This document shows, in pieces, positions 47,391-59,500 of a stretch of DNA of 64,000 bases; the first letter of the stretch is position 1, and each line of letters starts with the position of its first letter. The position numbers were made by a program, and so were the translations under genes. The notes under the pieces are model-generated. The model made no database searches. It was not told the DNA's origin and saw only the letters and a list, made by a program, of their open reading frames with translations. This DNA comes from Larimichthys crocea (Eukaryota > Chordata > Actinopteri > Sciaenidae): positions 5,758,550 through 5,822,549 of the forward strand of contig NC_040013.1 in assembly GCF_000972845.2 (NCBI RefSeq). Reading direction: 5' to 3'.

Positions 47391-48645
47391 TGCAGCCCCC
47401 AGGTGGTTGTAGTTTTATAACCTGTGTCTCGTAAACCCAACAGGATCTTGTTCTCTATCTTGTTTGCCACCTTTCTCAAGGATAGGCACCTGTGGCCTTC
47501 ATGCCGTTGCTATGGTAACCTATATGGGTCCTCCACTCAGTCCTTCATTGGTTGAAATGACCCATTTTGTGTCCTGATTGGTTGGATTGCTGGAGGACAT
47601 AATTCATTAACAACCGTAGAGGGAGATAGTTGTCATCAGTCGGGTTTATTTACAGTGCTGCACAACATTTGTTATTAATTATGTTTGATAAGCAAAACAT
47701 TTCATCTTCAGCCACAAATGTTGAGAAGAACTAGTATAACACGGAGGACTTGTGTCTGCTCCCATGCTTTATATAACTCTACTTTTTCTTTAGGGTCAGG
47801 TCAGGTTAGAATTTTCCTGCATGATATGAAGAAATGCCAAAATGTAAGCTTCAGAACCCCACTAAACACATTTACTACTATTTTTGCAGCCATACAGAAG
47901 CAATAGATTTTTGCATATGAATTTTTTGACTGTACTGTAGTGGCATGGGCCGCTCGGAGTCTGTAGATTTTCCTTTCAACCAAACACAAAAGCAGCTGAT
48001 TAGCTCCTTCTTGCAGGGCTGTTAAACAGTGAGACTGCGTGCAGTTTGGAATGAAAGCCGGCAGACCTTCAGCCTTCCACAAAACACGACTGCCTCCTCG
48101 TTTAAGTACATATTCAAATGAAGCAGTTCCATTCAGCTTTCATCACGTTGACTAATTAAACATGACAAAGTTTTAAAGAAGAAGATTTAAAGGGACAATT
48201 TAAAAACAAATGATTTAATGTGCAGTGACACTCAGTTTGCATGCCCAGCTACCCAAAAGCGATCGTTTGCTCTCATTAACAAATGCCAGCCTTTCCCCTC
48301 TAATGCCTTCAGCCTCTAACTAATTTCTCTGCACTCTCACCACCTGACTAATAGGTGGCACATAAAAATTAGGTAATAACTGCGTGTTTGTGAGTTGTGT
48401 TTTAAGCATCAGATATGCGGCTGGCGCTTGATGTTATTGTCACTCGGTCGAGTCGGTGATCAGGGTAGCTCGGTACATGCACTAAAATTGTGTGTGTGTG
48501 TGTAGACGTGTGCATGCATTAAGTGCTGAATGCTGCCCTGTGTGTTTACCAAATGCAAAGGTCTTAGTGAAACTTGTTTAACTGTCTGTCGTGAAGGTTG
48601 TTTCCACAATGACTCATCCTTTTCATCCCACAGTGCACCGGGGAT

Positions 48646-48646
48646 C

Positions 48647-48735
<89 letters not shown>

Positions 48736-48740
48736 GGCAG
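48646..48740. repeat. (ACAG)n microsatellite
   Basis: About 23 near-perfect CAGA units, the longest tetranucleotide array here. The open frames through it are an artefact of the repeat. Confidence 0.95.
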
Positions 48741-49464
48741 ATGTTTTTAGAAAGAAGCACACTGTCAGATTAGACTGGTTCTAGAGGACAAGACAATAAT
48801 AATTGTGACTCAGAGTGGGGTGAATCCTGCAGTGGAGGTTGCTGAGTTCAGGGCAAAAACAATCAAATCATCATCCCTGAACACTCTCACTAGTACGTGT
48901 CTGTATTGTGTCTGAAGGGATTTTCAATAATGTTAATAAGGTGAGCAACAGAGAAGATGTTAGGCAGATGTTAAGGACCTTTATCCACAACAGGAGGCAG
49001 GACAGTATTTACCAGGAGTCTGGAAACTGAACTAAATGACCAACCTGGTGACGTGGAGGTGATGGTCTGACAACAGTCAAGAAATCAAATGTTTTGAGGA
49101 ATATGGGCAAAAAGATCCTTGGTAATATAAGGTGACATTGTGTGAAAACAGAAGTGACAAAAGAGATTCAAACGGAGAGAAATAGCAGAAATTCAAGGAA
49201 CTCAAGACAAAACAGGAGAGAAAAGAACTTCCTTAAAAGCTTCTTTTGAACAAGATATTAGCATACTCATAACAGTGTGCAATTTAGGGGCAGATAAATG
49301 GTATACATCTATATGATATTATTATCAAGGATGAATGTGTTCGAGCCACAAAACACAATATTACATTATGTCTGTGAAAACATAATATCAAGGCTATTAT
49401 CTTTCTGCTGCAGTGCTCTTAAAAAAGTTAATGTTACAGTATATAGTGGGATCACATTATATAT

Positions 49465-49640
49465 AGGTAGCAGAGTACTCAGCATTTTTGCCTCACAAGA
49501 TCCTGGGTTTGTCTCTTATCTTTGTGTCTGTGCGGATTTCTTCCTGTGCTCTATTTTCCTCCCACAGTCCAAAAACATGAAGGTCGAGTGCAGCCAGGTC
49601 AAGTGATCTGGTGACTCTAGACTGGTATGTGCTCACAATA
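49465..49640 (+). mobile_element. LINE/SINE-like relic, intergenic
   Basis: TAGCAGAGTACTCAGCA, GATCCTGGGTTTGTC, TTTCCTCCCACAGTCCAAAA, ACATGAAGG and TGGTGACTCTAGACTGG follow the order of the fish L2-like repeat whose 3' part is at 26225-26345. Confidence 0.55.
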
Positions 49641-52116
49641 CATGACGAGACAAAAAATAAACAGGAGAAGAAGGTAAAGACAATGAATAGACGGACAGAC
49701 ATAAACAATCTGTCCAAATTGCCTTATGTAAAAAGTAAGACATTCCTCTTGGTGGTCTTTTGCTGTTTTTGTTGCCACTGAAGTGAAGTGAATCTACTGT
49801 CTTACAGTATACCCCCACTCTGTCCCTCTGGTGACTCAGTCTGTGATTTGAAACCAGTGTTTATCTGCTGTACGGAGGCAAACACTTTTTAATATGGAGT
49901 CTTATGTAAGGATGTTGTCATCATTAATGATTCATTGGCCTCCTTTGAAGCTTTGTCACCACACATATGCCTTCCCCTTCTCCTGCTCTCACTCTTTCCT
50001 GCTCTTTCTTTGCCGTTGGTCCTCTCTCTCCCTCTGTGCATTGATATGGGGCGCCCCTGGTAACGATACAGCACAGGTTACATAAATTTGTCCTTTCTCC
50101 AGAGTGTTAGTCACGCCTTTTTGTTTCTCCTCTGCTGTATTCTCAATAGAGCAACCTTGGAGGGAAGTGTTATTCCATATCTGAAAAGGCTGTACATACT
50201 TATGCTTTCATGATATTTTGCATAACTAAGATGCTTTGACAAAATGAAAAACACTTTACAGTGCACGGCAGCACTTGAGAAGCAAAGGGATGGGAAAATG
50301 TGTGTTTTGGGAACATATCTTTGTGTAGCATTATGAATTTTATAGGTGATTTTACATTATGATAATTATTACTAGAGGATAAAATAATGACAATATTAAT
50401 GGTGAATATAATGTTAAATACAGAGAATTGATTGACTTTTGGCAATGTTAATTTCTGATGGATACATAATTAAAAAAATAAAGATGAATTATAGTAAATA
50501 TGTTAAACTAATAGTTCTATCAGGTTTTTGATGTGTACAGTATATTACGGCAACTTGTCGTTTGTCATCCATAACTGAGTGTGTTGATGAGATCTTGATT
50601 TATCAAACCATACCGCGTGCATACATTTGCAAATATGTTAGTTGATTATGAAATTAAGCTAGATGTGTGATTCATTTATAGTCACGTAGAAGCTAATTTG
50701 TTGCTTATTTCCTCATGTTGTCATCAGAGTTATTCTTTTCCTCAGATTATTCTGAACAACACTCTCTCTGTCCTTCACCTTTCGGCGACCTCCTTTGAAT
50801 CGTTGGATAGTTCTCTTGTGAATTCTACTGAAGTCATCAGGTTTAGGACTCTTTCTCCTTATCATTCCTGTTCTCTGCTGGTTTCATTATCTGCAAATGA
50901 CCCTCACATATCCAGCTAGACGAAGGTCTGGAAACACATCAGCTACTCACCTACTCATCTCACAGTCTCCCAAACTAACTTCCCCCCTGCTCATCTTTCT
51001 CTCCCTCTAGCCTCTGCTTCATATCTCAGCATGGTGCTAAGTCATCCCTCTCCACACCTCCTGTCAGCCTGTATGACACTCGTCTCACCCCCTCCTCCCT
51101 CCGGCCATCTATCTACTTCCTCCTCCCTTGCTGCAATCTCAGTTTGAAAACTTTCCTCTCCTCATTCCCTCACTTCCATCTGGAGATTGATATTTCTGAG
51201 GCGTGCTTCAGAGAAGTATCGTGCATACTTAACAGCTGAAGCTTCAGGTGTGGCTCACGATGTATTTTATGGCACTTGTCACAAGTTCAAGTTAATTCAA
51301 ACTTAGCGGAGTTAACTGTGTACACATCGCATCGTTACTGTCAGGTTGAGGCTAATTGTTGAACTAAATTGACTTGAGTGCTATGAATTATAGTTGATAT
51401 GTCTCACCTGCTGCTGTTAAACGCAAACTGATGATTTGAAATTACAATTTACAAACAAAACAAGTACAAAACACACTAATAGCGCCAGGCTAAATGACTA
51501 AACGGCGTTATTTAGGTTAGTAAAATCGCACATTTGCCACTCATTCTGCTAAACACCAATTTCTTCTTATACTGCCACATCTACTGTGCATTCAGAAGTT
51601 AAATGTTAAGTTTAATAAATCACTAGGCCTGTTATTTTTGACTTATAATTCATGAAAATACAGTGACTTCCAGTTCAGACTGTTGATTGTCATTCATTGA
51701 ACAGTGCTACAAAGATTGTTTTGGCAGCACATTTTTTGTGTCTTTACCAGCTAATATAAGTTTAACGGGTGAAATGCAATTTAGTAATTTTTAGGAAGGA
51801 CTTGACATGATTGGTGATTTTGCGAATAGATTCGGCAACCCAGTTCAGACGGAATATTTCACTCTTTGAATTCCCCTGTGCTGAGTCTCTAATTTACTAA
51901 AAATCTAGCCTATTGCAGCTTCATTTGGTAATTAACAGTGACGCCTCATCTTCTTTTTATCAGTATAACATGGGGATACGGCAGCATACAAAGATGATTT
52001 AAAGCGAGAGGACTGTTGCTCACCCATGGTGATGAGAGGCATTAATAAGAACAGAGATATTTAATTTGGTTTATGTGCTCTCACAGAAGTTTCATAATTA
52101 GGACAAATCTGTCTTG

Positions 52117-52119
<3 letters not shown>

Positions 52120-52162
<43 letters not shown>
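52120..52162. repeat. (AC)n microsatellite
   Basis: About 21 AC units, with an oppositely oriented TG run (52335-52364) about 170 bp away. Confidence 0.9.
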
Positions 52163-52164
<2 letters not shown>

Positions 52165-52331
52165 TGCACACACACATACTCATCACCTTCTCTGTATTCT
52201 AGACAGACTCGCACACAAGGCTGTAACTGATTTCATTTCTGTACCCGTCTCTCTGAATCAGATTGACTGGACCCCACTGTGACAGATGTTAGGATCTAGA
52301 CAGGTTACATATCGATGAGGCCACGTGTTTA

Positions 52332-52334
<3 letters not shown>

Positions 52335-52364
<30 letters not shown>
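52335..52364. repeat. (TG)n microsatellite
   Basis: Intergenic TG run with one TT interruption; complementary to the AC run at 52120-52162. Confidence 0.85.
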
Positions 52365-54721
52365 CAACAGCATTATGTATAAAGACTGTACTGAGGAGAG
52401 CTAGGATCAGGTTCTGCATCACAGAAGGTGCTCTTTGATTAGATCCTGAGGGACTAACTGTTAACTGCTGCACTGGACTATCAATGCACACACACGACCC
52501 TACATGCAGTTAGCATTCTAACATACTGTATGCTGCTCATCCACATACAGAAGTCTCTGCAGCTGCATCAGTTTCATTAGTGGTTACAAAATATTAATAA
52601 TAAATGAAATGAAATCTGAAGGACATCTGCAGGTCTGGCTTTGTGTGTGAGTCTTTATCTTTTGTCAAGTTGTCATTAAAGCAGCTGAGTGGTTTTTCTA
52701 AAGGCTGATAAGGCGGCTGCCCTTGCACTGGCTGTCTGAATCTTAAATCAATGTGGAAAAAAAAAATTATACCTTGCTTCACTGAATGGTCTAAAAACAT
52801 TCATTGTTTGGGCATAATGACACAGACATTTCCTATCAGAGGAAAAAAAAAATCTCTCCTTCACTATTATAATTTTCATCTTTTGTTTGGGAGAGATATT
52901 ATTCTGTTTTTTATTGATTCAGTCATTATTTATTTTTTACTTCTTTTCATAACATTTCATCCATCATCCTTTTATTACATTTTCTTGTGTAGTTCTGGAA
53001 ACATAACAATGTTACACAACAATAATTTCGTGCTTAATAGAACGGACGATGGACAGACATCTAAATTATACGTTCATACACATAAAAGGAGAATTTTTAA
53101 GCCTTTTTTGGATAAATGCTTGGAGTAAAGTGTGTAGAGGATTTCAAAAGAGAATTAATAATTAAGCCTAACTAACAAAAATGATCTCTTTAAAACATTG
53201 AACGTGTTAACTTGTTTGCACAACCAGCATACCTGAAGCAAACTTAGGAAAAAAAATTAAGTCATGTTTTTATCCTTCTTGAAAATGCAAGTAAAATGTT
53301 CACTCTCCTTTATGCTTTTGTCCCCACCAACTCTTAAGAGAATATTTTATTCTTAAGCTGCTAAATATTCATCATTCGCTATTGTCCCTCAGCTGTTTGT
53401 TGCTGGTCAGTTAGCCTACAGTTGTTTTTTCAAAGCTGAAATCAATGACAATAAAGTTGTTAAATGTGGAAAATTCTGCATCGATGCAGTGACAGAACAT
53501 AATTAGTAGTTTGCATGTTTTCTCATGACATTGCACTAGCACTCTTGCATTAAATTGTGGCCACAAGGCTACCAATTTGGCTTACCAATGCTAATGATAA
53601 ACTTTTTAACTGATAACAGAGTTCATATTTATCTGATTCCTTGTATTAATAAATAAAAGTGCAGTATGCAGTAATATGGAAAATTTAGGACTGATACATT
53701 TTCAGGATGCAAAATGAACTTGCCACTGCAATAAACGTTCAAATTCACCAGCCATTTTCACAGTATTTGGCTGGCGGCTGGTGCTAACTTACCATCCTGA
53801 TTGAGATGCAGTAGTAGTATCATTGCATGTTTGAATTGCCGACAGGTGAATCATAACGGAATCCAATCCACAATGAAGAGTCACACCTCTAGCTGAAAGA
53901 TGCTAAAATGTTCAGCAGAGCTAAGGATTACTACAGAGTCTGGTTTTAATCCTCTGCTGGTTCATTATACATTATACACTTCTCACATTAAACAGAGCAA
54001 CTTGATCCAATGTTCATACAAAAGGATTAGTGTAGCATTAAACTAATAAGACTTTTTGATAAGAGTGATTCATTTAGATTCGAGACAACCAGTTCTGCCC
54101 CGCGAAATGAGAGATGTTCACCTTTCCAACCTACTAATTATAAAGTCCTAGATCACCGACAGTGCTCAAAATATCCTTGAACAAACAGTATCAGCATTCC
54201 GCTCATAGGTGGCTTACTCACAGTTGTCTGAAGAGTTGAATAGGGGGATGGTAGTGATGCTGTGTGTTGCGCAGGTGTGTTATATTGCTTCAAAGATGAC
54301 AGCAGAGGTTCAAAATAGAAACCAGTCCCAGCAAGCGACCTCACGGGTCAGAACCACAGAGGAAGAGTGGAGTGACAAAACATCCTACTCCAACATCCAA
54401 CTTCGTCAGAGGCTTCACCTCGAAACACATGATGCAACTAGGTGTAAGTTTAGACACTGGAGAAAAGAGGGAGGCGGAGGCAGAGAGAGGTTGTACAGAT
54501 TTGTCTTAGTTGTATTTGTATTTTTATGAAATAAAGAGAAAGAAAATGAAGAGGCTGGGATTAAGCATGCTGAGCCAGCTGTCCTCCTTCACCAAACCAC
54601 TTAGCTGATATTAAATTCAGACATGATGACATCATCTCGGTGCACTTAACCACTCAGCAATTATTACATCATCAGACTTGGAAAGGGGCCCGGTGATGTC
54701 ATCTCCAGGGTGCCTGAGATG

Positions 54722-54759
54722 ACACACACACACACACACTCACACACACACACACACAC
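54722..54759. repeat. (AC)n microsatellite
   Basis: AC run with one CTC interruption, downstream of syt4. Confidence 0.85.
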
Positions 54760-54780
54760 GTCTATTACGTCTATCTACTA

Positions 54781-54786
54781 TTTATT
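54781..54786 (-). other. candidate syt4 poly(A) signal
   Basis: AATAAA on the minus strand about 1.2 kb after the syt4 stop. An ATTAAA variant near 55457 is closer. Which is used cannot be told from sequence. Confidence 0.25.
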
Positions 54787-55161
54787 GTAGTGTTATAATT
54801 TTGAAAGATGCTTTTACCTGGAATTTACATGGAATGGAGCTGTTGGGTGTGACAATGTTATTAATAACATTAATAACAAAAGAGCTAAAATGTTTTTCCT
54901 ACACACACACACATACACACACACACTTCATATACTCATGAAATAAAGACTACAAACTCAATTTTTTCTCAGAACTTGCCATATTTTATAGTAAGGTACA
55001 TACATTTACACTTGTCTGTCTTTGTGCTCACAGTAAGAGGGACAAAACACCTACAGTAAACAGTATGTGGCTCACATCTTTTCAGAGTTAACACACACAT
55101 GTGCACCCGTACACAAATACAGTCGCATCAGCAAAAGCACTCTCACATTGAAACATGCGCA

Positions 55162-55164
<3 letters not shown>

Positions 55165-55233
<69 letters not shown>
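55165..55233. repeat. (AC)n microsatellite, long
   Basis: About 34 AC units about 0.75 kb beyond the syt4 stop, possibly within its 3'UTR. Confidence 0.9.
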
Positions 55234-55234
<1 letters not shown>

Positions 55235-55984
55235 TAATGCATCCACAGTTAACTGTCCCCAATGCACTCAGTCTGTCCCAGTCTTTTTCTCAAACCACCT
55301 AATTTAGGCTTTCTTGTACTTAAGTAATGATATATGAAATACCACTTATACTTACAAAACATGTTCAACAAATCAACTATAAGAGTACAAAACAAAAACA
55401 TAAATAAAAACAATCTACATCCTTATGAAGAAAACATTGTCGTTATAAAATAAACTTTAATAATCCACATTTTTTACAGCATTGTCAGATGTGGTTCATT
55501 CTGGTTTTCATATGATGGACTAGGTTACTATTTATAGAAGGAAGAGCTGAAGAAAGAGAAGAAGAAGAAGGAGCAGAGGAAGAAAAGAAGAAGAGTAATA
55601 GCGACATTTAAGACATTCTGCACTGCACACAGTTACAGTGACAATTGGTTGCCATGGAGATGATGTTGCATGTTACCAGGTGATTTTCGGTGACAGTCTT
55701 TGGGATCATTTAAAGCTATGGGGTTCCCTTTGTCATGCCCCGCTCTCCCCACTGAACCCCGATAACTTCAAAGATAAGTGAATGATTGATTGAATGATGA
55801 CATCACTTCAAATGACCCTCCCCATACATCAAAGTGCCCTCCCCCTTGTTTCCCACCCGCCCTCAATGAAAGTCCAATGGGTACTGGCTAGAGGGATGTT
55901 AAATCCTGCCCATCCTCATTCCATCCCTCTCATGGTTGGACCACATCGGATATGGATGACAGAATCCATCAACACCCCGGCGTC

Positions 55985-56304
55985 CTAATCCTCTGACATG
56001 GCGTGCCACTTGGCAATCTGGCGACGTGGGTGGTCGCAGATCTCCCTCCAGTGCTCACCGGGGGTGCCCGCCGCCGACGTTCCCAGCACCAGGCGCCCGA
56101 GGATGGTGTTGGGGCAGCGTGAATTGCCTGTGTCTGAGTCCATCAGCAGCAGCTCCACGCTGGTGTCTCTCAGGCCCTCGTCGGAGGGTAGGTCAAAGAC
56201 AAAGAGCTCATTGAAGACCGGGTTGGGGGAGCACTTCTTCACATGGGTCTTCTTCTTGCACACACGCTTTTTCCCATGGTACATGTTCACCTTGACGTAC
56301 GGAT
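55985..56304 (-). CDS. syt4: syt4 exon 5, rest of C2B and stop
   Basis: Encodes DPYVKVNMYHGKKRVCKKKT, NPVFNELFVFDLPSDEG, LMDSDTGNSRCPNTILGRLV and HWREICDHPRRQIAKWHAM, then TAG. The polybasic strand KKR...KKKTHVKK is kept. The C-terminal motif is WHAM rather than WHVL/WHXL. Confidence 0.97.
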
Positions 56305-56494
56305 CTAGAGATGAGGAATGACAAGAGCAGACAAACAAAGTAAGGACAGAGGCAAAAAAAGAGGCATGGTGAATATCTATCCCTGCAGCAGTTGCAGAGA
56401 GGCATATTATTCCTAAGCCAAATCAATACGACAATCGATAGAGCGGAAATGATGGATGTTAGTGAAGAGGACAAAAGAGGCCGGCTGTGTAAAC

Positions 56495-56553
<59 letters not shown>

Positions 56554-59500
56554 ACTTGTCACTAAAGTGCTCTCTATCACATCCTGATCAGATTACTTTA
56601 GTGCGGTGGCGGTGTCATTATTGCAAGAATCACAGTATCCAAAGTGGTCTGGGCTGTGTGACCGGAAGAGGTAAATGATTTTTATCTGTTTACTGTTATG
56701 TGAAGGAAACGCATATATGCCATGGATTGCATATTGAAAGGCTCAACTAAAAATGTATGCACCTGTAGGTCCATTGTTTTCAGTCTTGGGCAGGTGGCGA
56801 GCTTTAAGGACAACCACGGTCAGAGTGTTGGTGGTGGACTGGTAGCACAGGGAGAGCAGTAACTCGCCTCGGCCTGAGGACTTCTGTGGAGAGACAGTTG
56901 AGGTAATGAAGAAGGTGGGGGACAAAGAAAGGGGTGAAAAAAAGGTGAGGTTGTAGGTGGGAAAGGAGACAGAGAAGGAGAGACTTTCAGACATGTTTCT
57001 CTGCTTCCAAACTGGTATCCAAACATATTTAAGACAGCAGACCTAACAAGCCAAAACACATTTATTTCTTACTCTTAAAGTGAACCTTGCACTTATTCCG
57101 ACACTGTCTACTGCCACAATGGCTGCATGCAAAAATAACCTTCTGTATTTACATCATTTTATGCACAAATAACAAAGAAAACATGGATTGAGTATCACCT
57201 AATAGGGTGTGGCATATGGCAAATGTATGTAATAATACATAACAACAATGTTGTGTTGAATCCTGCTGCTGCTTGTACTTTAACTGGTGTCGATGCTGAC
57301 TTTTAAATGGCTGTCAACTAAATAATCATCACCTGCTTAAGGGGGTGTTCTCATATCTTAACCGGCAAAGAGGTGTCATTGAGAAGCTCCCTAATCTGCC
57401 CCGCATTAGTGCTTTTCGCCGCGTTAAAAGTTCTGCAATCTGTGGTACACATCAGTGTGTGTGTCTACACCCAAGAGAGTTGACGCCTCAGATGCTGTGA
57501 TCACACCTAAGAAAGATGTCATGCCTTGGTTCACGGTTGCCTCGGCAACGAGAAGTAGCACAGACAACTTGTCATCCTGACCTGATGGTTATGTCCCTGA
57601 AGATACATGTGCTGCGGATGTATTTCTTTATAATTTCTCTGAGGAAATTGTAGAGGTATTATAAATGATGAATAAGCACTAACAAAAGTATTCCACTTTA
57701 TTTTATTGTGTTTTTCTGGAAAAAGGGCGCTGGCTACACTGCTTGAAACATGCTGTATCGATTCCATGACTTGCTGTGTGCTCACACACACACACACACA
57801 GACCCACACAAAGCAGTGAGACAAAATCTATGCCATGCAGACAAAGAGAGCCACCACCCTGTTAGCGAAGGGCTGCTTCTAATCAGAGGGAACAATGTAG
57901 ACAGCTCCTATTGAGAGAATTCAGCAGAAAATCATTTTAAAACAAGTCTCGCTGCATGTCATACAAGAAACCACATGGAGATATTAAATACTGGATGCAG
58001 TGATGAATAAACTATTTAATTCACTGTTTTTCTTCCCTCTGTAAAGCTGCCAATCAAAATAGGTTATTCATATAAAATGATTCAGAAGAACTATTTTCTT
58101 TAAATAAAACACTTGAAATAAGCACAGCTGGCACACAGCAGACAGCCACGGTAAAAGAGGTCGAGAGCAACATCAAATTCAACAAAAGAATCCAGAAGAA
58201 GCACTCCAAGGCACTGCAAAGCAATACCATGGATACTAAAACTCATTTTCGATTGATTGCCCAAAAATAGCATTCAGACACAGCAGACTCCTCGCTACAG
58301 CAGAGGTTTATGAGATTTGTTTCTCCTGCGACCCCGATGAGAATTGGAGCCAGCAGAACATATTTTAAAAAGTATCATCCTCTTGATGATAAAAATATAA
58401 AAGGGAGCTCTGCTGAGAGGAAAGGAGGAAATGATTCTTTCATATTTCTCAGAATCTGAGTTGTATTTCTGAGCACTTCTCTGGAGTACTATATCGTATC
58501 AGAACTCTTTAAAGATATTACAGATAGCTTACATTCCTCTTGGGAATGTAGAAATGCGTGTGAGCATATCTGCTCCCACCTTGTAGGCACAGTGCTTTTA
58601 TTTTAGCGGAGGTCTGCAGAGTAGAATAATAGCCCACAAATCTATAATTACATGGATATCGTCTCACATTCCATCTGTAAATGGACAAATGCTCATGTAC
58701 AGCCAAACCACTGAATACCAATCCAAAGAGCTGCTGTATATTAGACCACAAAGATATGAAAAGGATAGAGATATCATCTAACACTCTGTCCTTTAAATTC
58801 ACAGATACACTGAAGGTAATGTAGCTAACTCTGCTGCCGTAATCCATAAAAGTTTAGTCCAAGCATCTCAACAACTGGTGCTGATACTACAGTAATGACA
58901 TTCCTCTAAAAGGAAAAATGAGTACATTTGTGGTCCTCCAAGTTGCCGGGAACAGCCAGTCTGGAGCAGAAGTCCATTGACCACCAGCCCACAGATCCAT
59001 AATGGTGTGGTGTGGATATCACTCCATCTATTCAATACACTACTGGGAATGTAAAAATGTCTATGTGATAGCCTGCTCCTTTTCAAACTGGCCATCCCAA
59101 CAAAACTATTTTAACTCTGATGCTGTTTAGATATAAAGATCTTCACTAAATTGTAGACAAATTAACCATAATTGAGATTATTTAATGGTCTAAGTAAGTA
59201 ATCAGATCTTGAGTAAATTAGCAAATCTAGTAAAAAAAAAACGCACAGCAATCCATTTAAGAATAACACCAGATCTCAATATCAGCTTTCAGATCCATAA
59301 AGGAACTTTATTCTCTCTATCTCCACAGACTTTCTCCATTGGCCTTATTTAACATTAACACTTCTAACTTTCTAGAGATAGATGCAATGAAAGTGAATTT
59401 CTTCAGGGCATTTGCAATATATCTAAAAAAAAATAAAAAATAAAAAACGCCCATTCAAGATGCAGATTAGGCTGTTAAATTAACACTTGAAAGCAGTACA

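Larger units (their letters stand above)
32940..55984. other. slc14a2-syt4 intergenic interval
   Basis: About 23 kb with no coding exon I can support. It contains the tRNA-Ala-like pair, repeat relics near 36.7, 39.7, 41.1 and 49.5 kb, and many microsatellites. It includes the slc14a2 promoter on one side and the syt4 3'UTR on the other. AT-rich non-repetitive blocks such as 43.8-44.3 and 53.4-53.6 kb could be conserved noncoding elements, but this cannot be judged from one sequence. Confidence 0.7.

Noticed and set aside
46906..47412. 168-codon open frame, + strand
   Set aside because: Low-complexity Ser/Pro/Leu from CT-rich DNA, ending in a CA-repeat-encoded His/Thr run; no homology seen.
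48646..48740. Tandem array considered as CRISPR-like
   Set aside because: It is a simple tetranucleotide microsatellite with no spacers.
54209..54529. 106-codon open frame, + strand, downstream of syt4
   Set aside because: Hydrophilic frame with no recognised domain or splice partners; chance is likelier.
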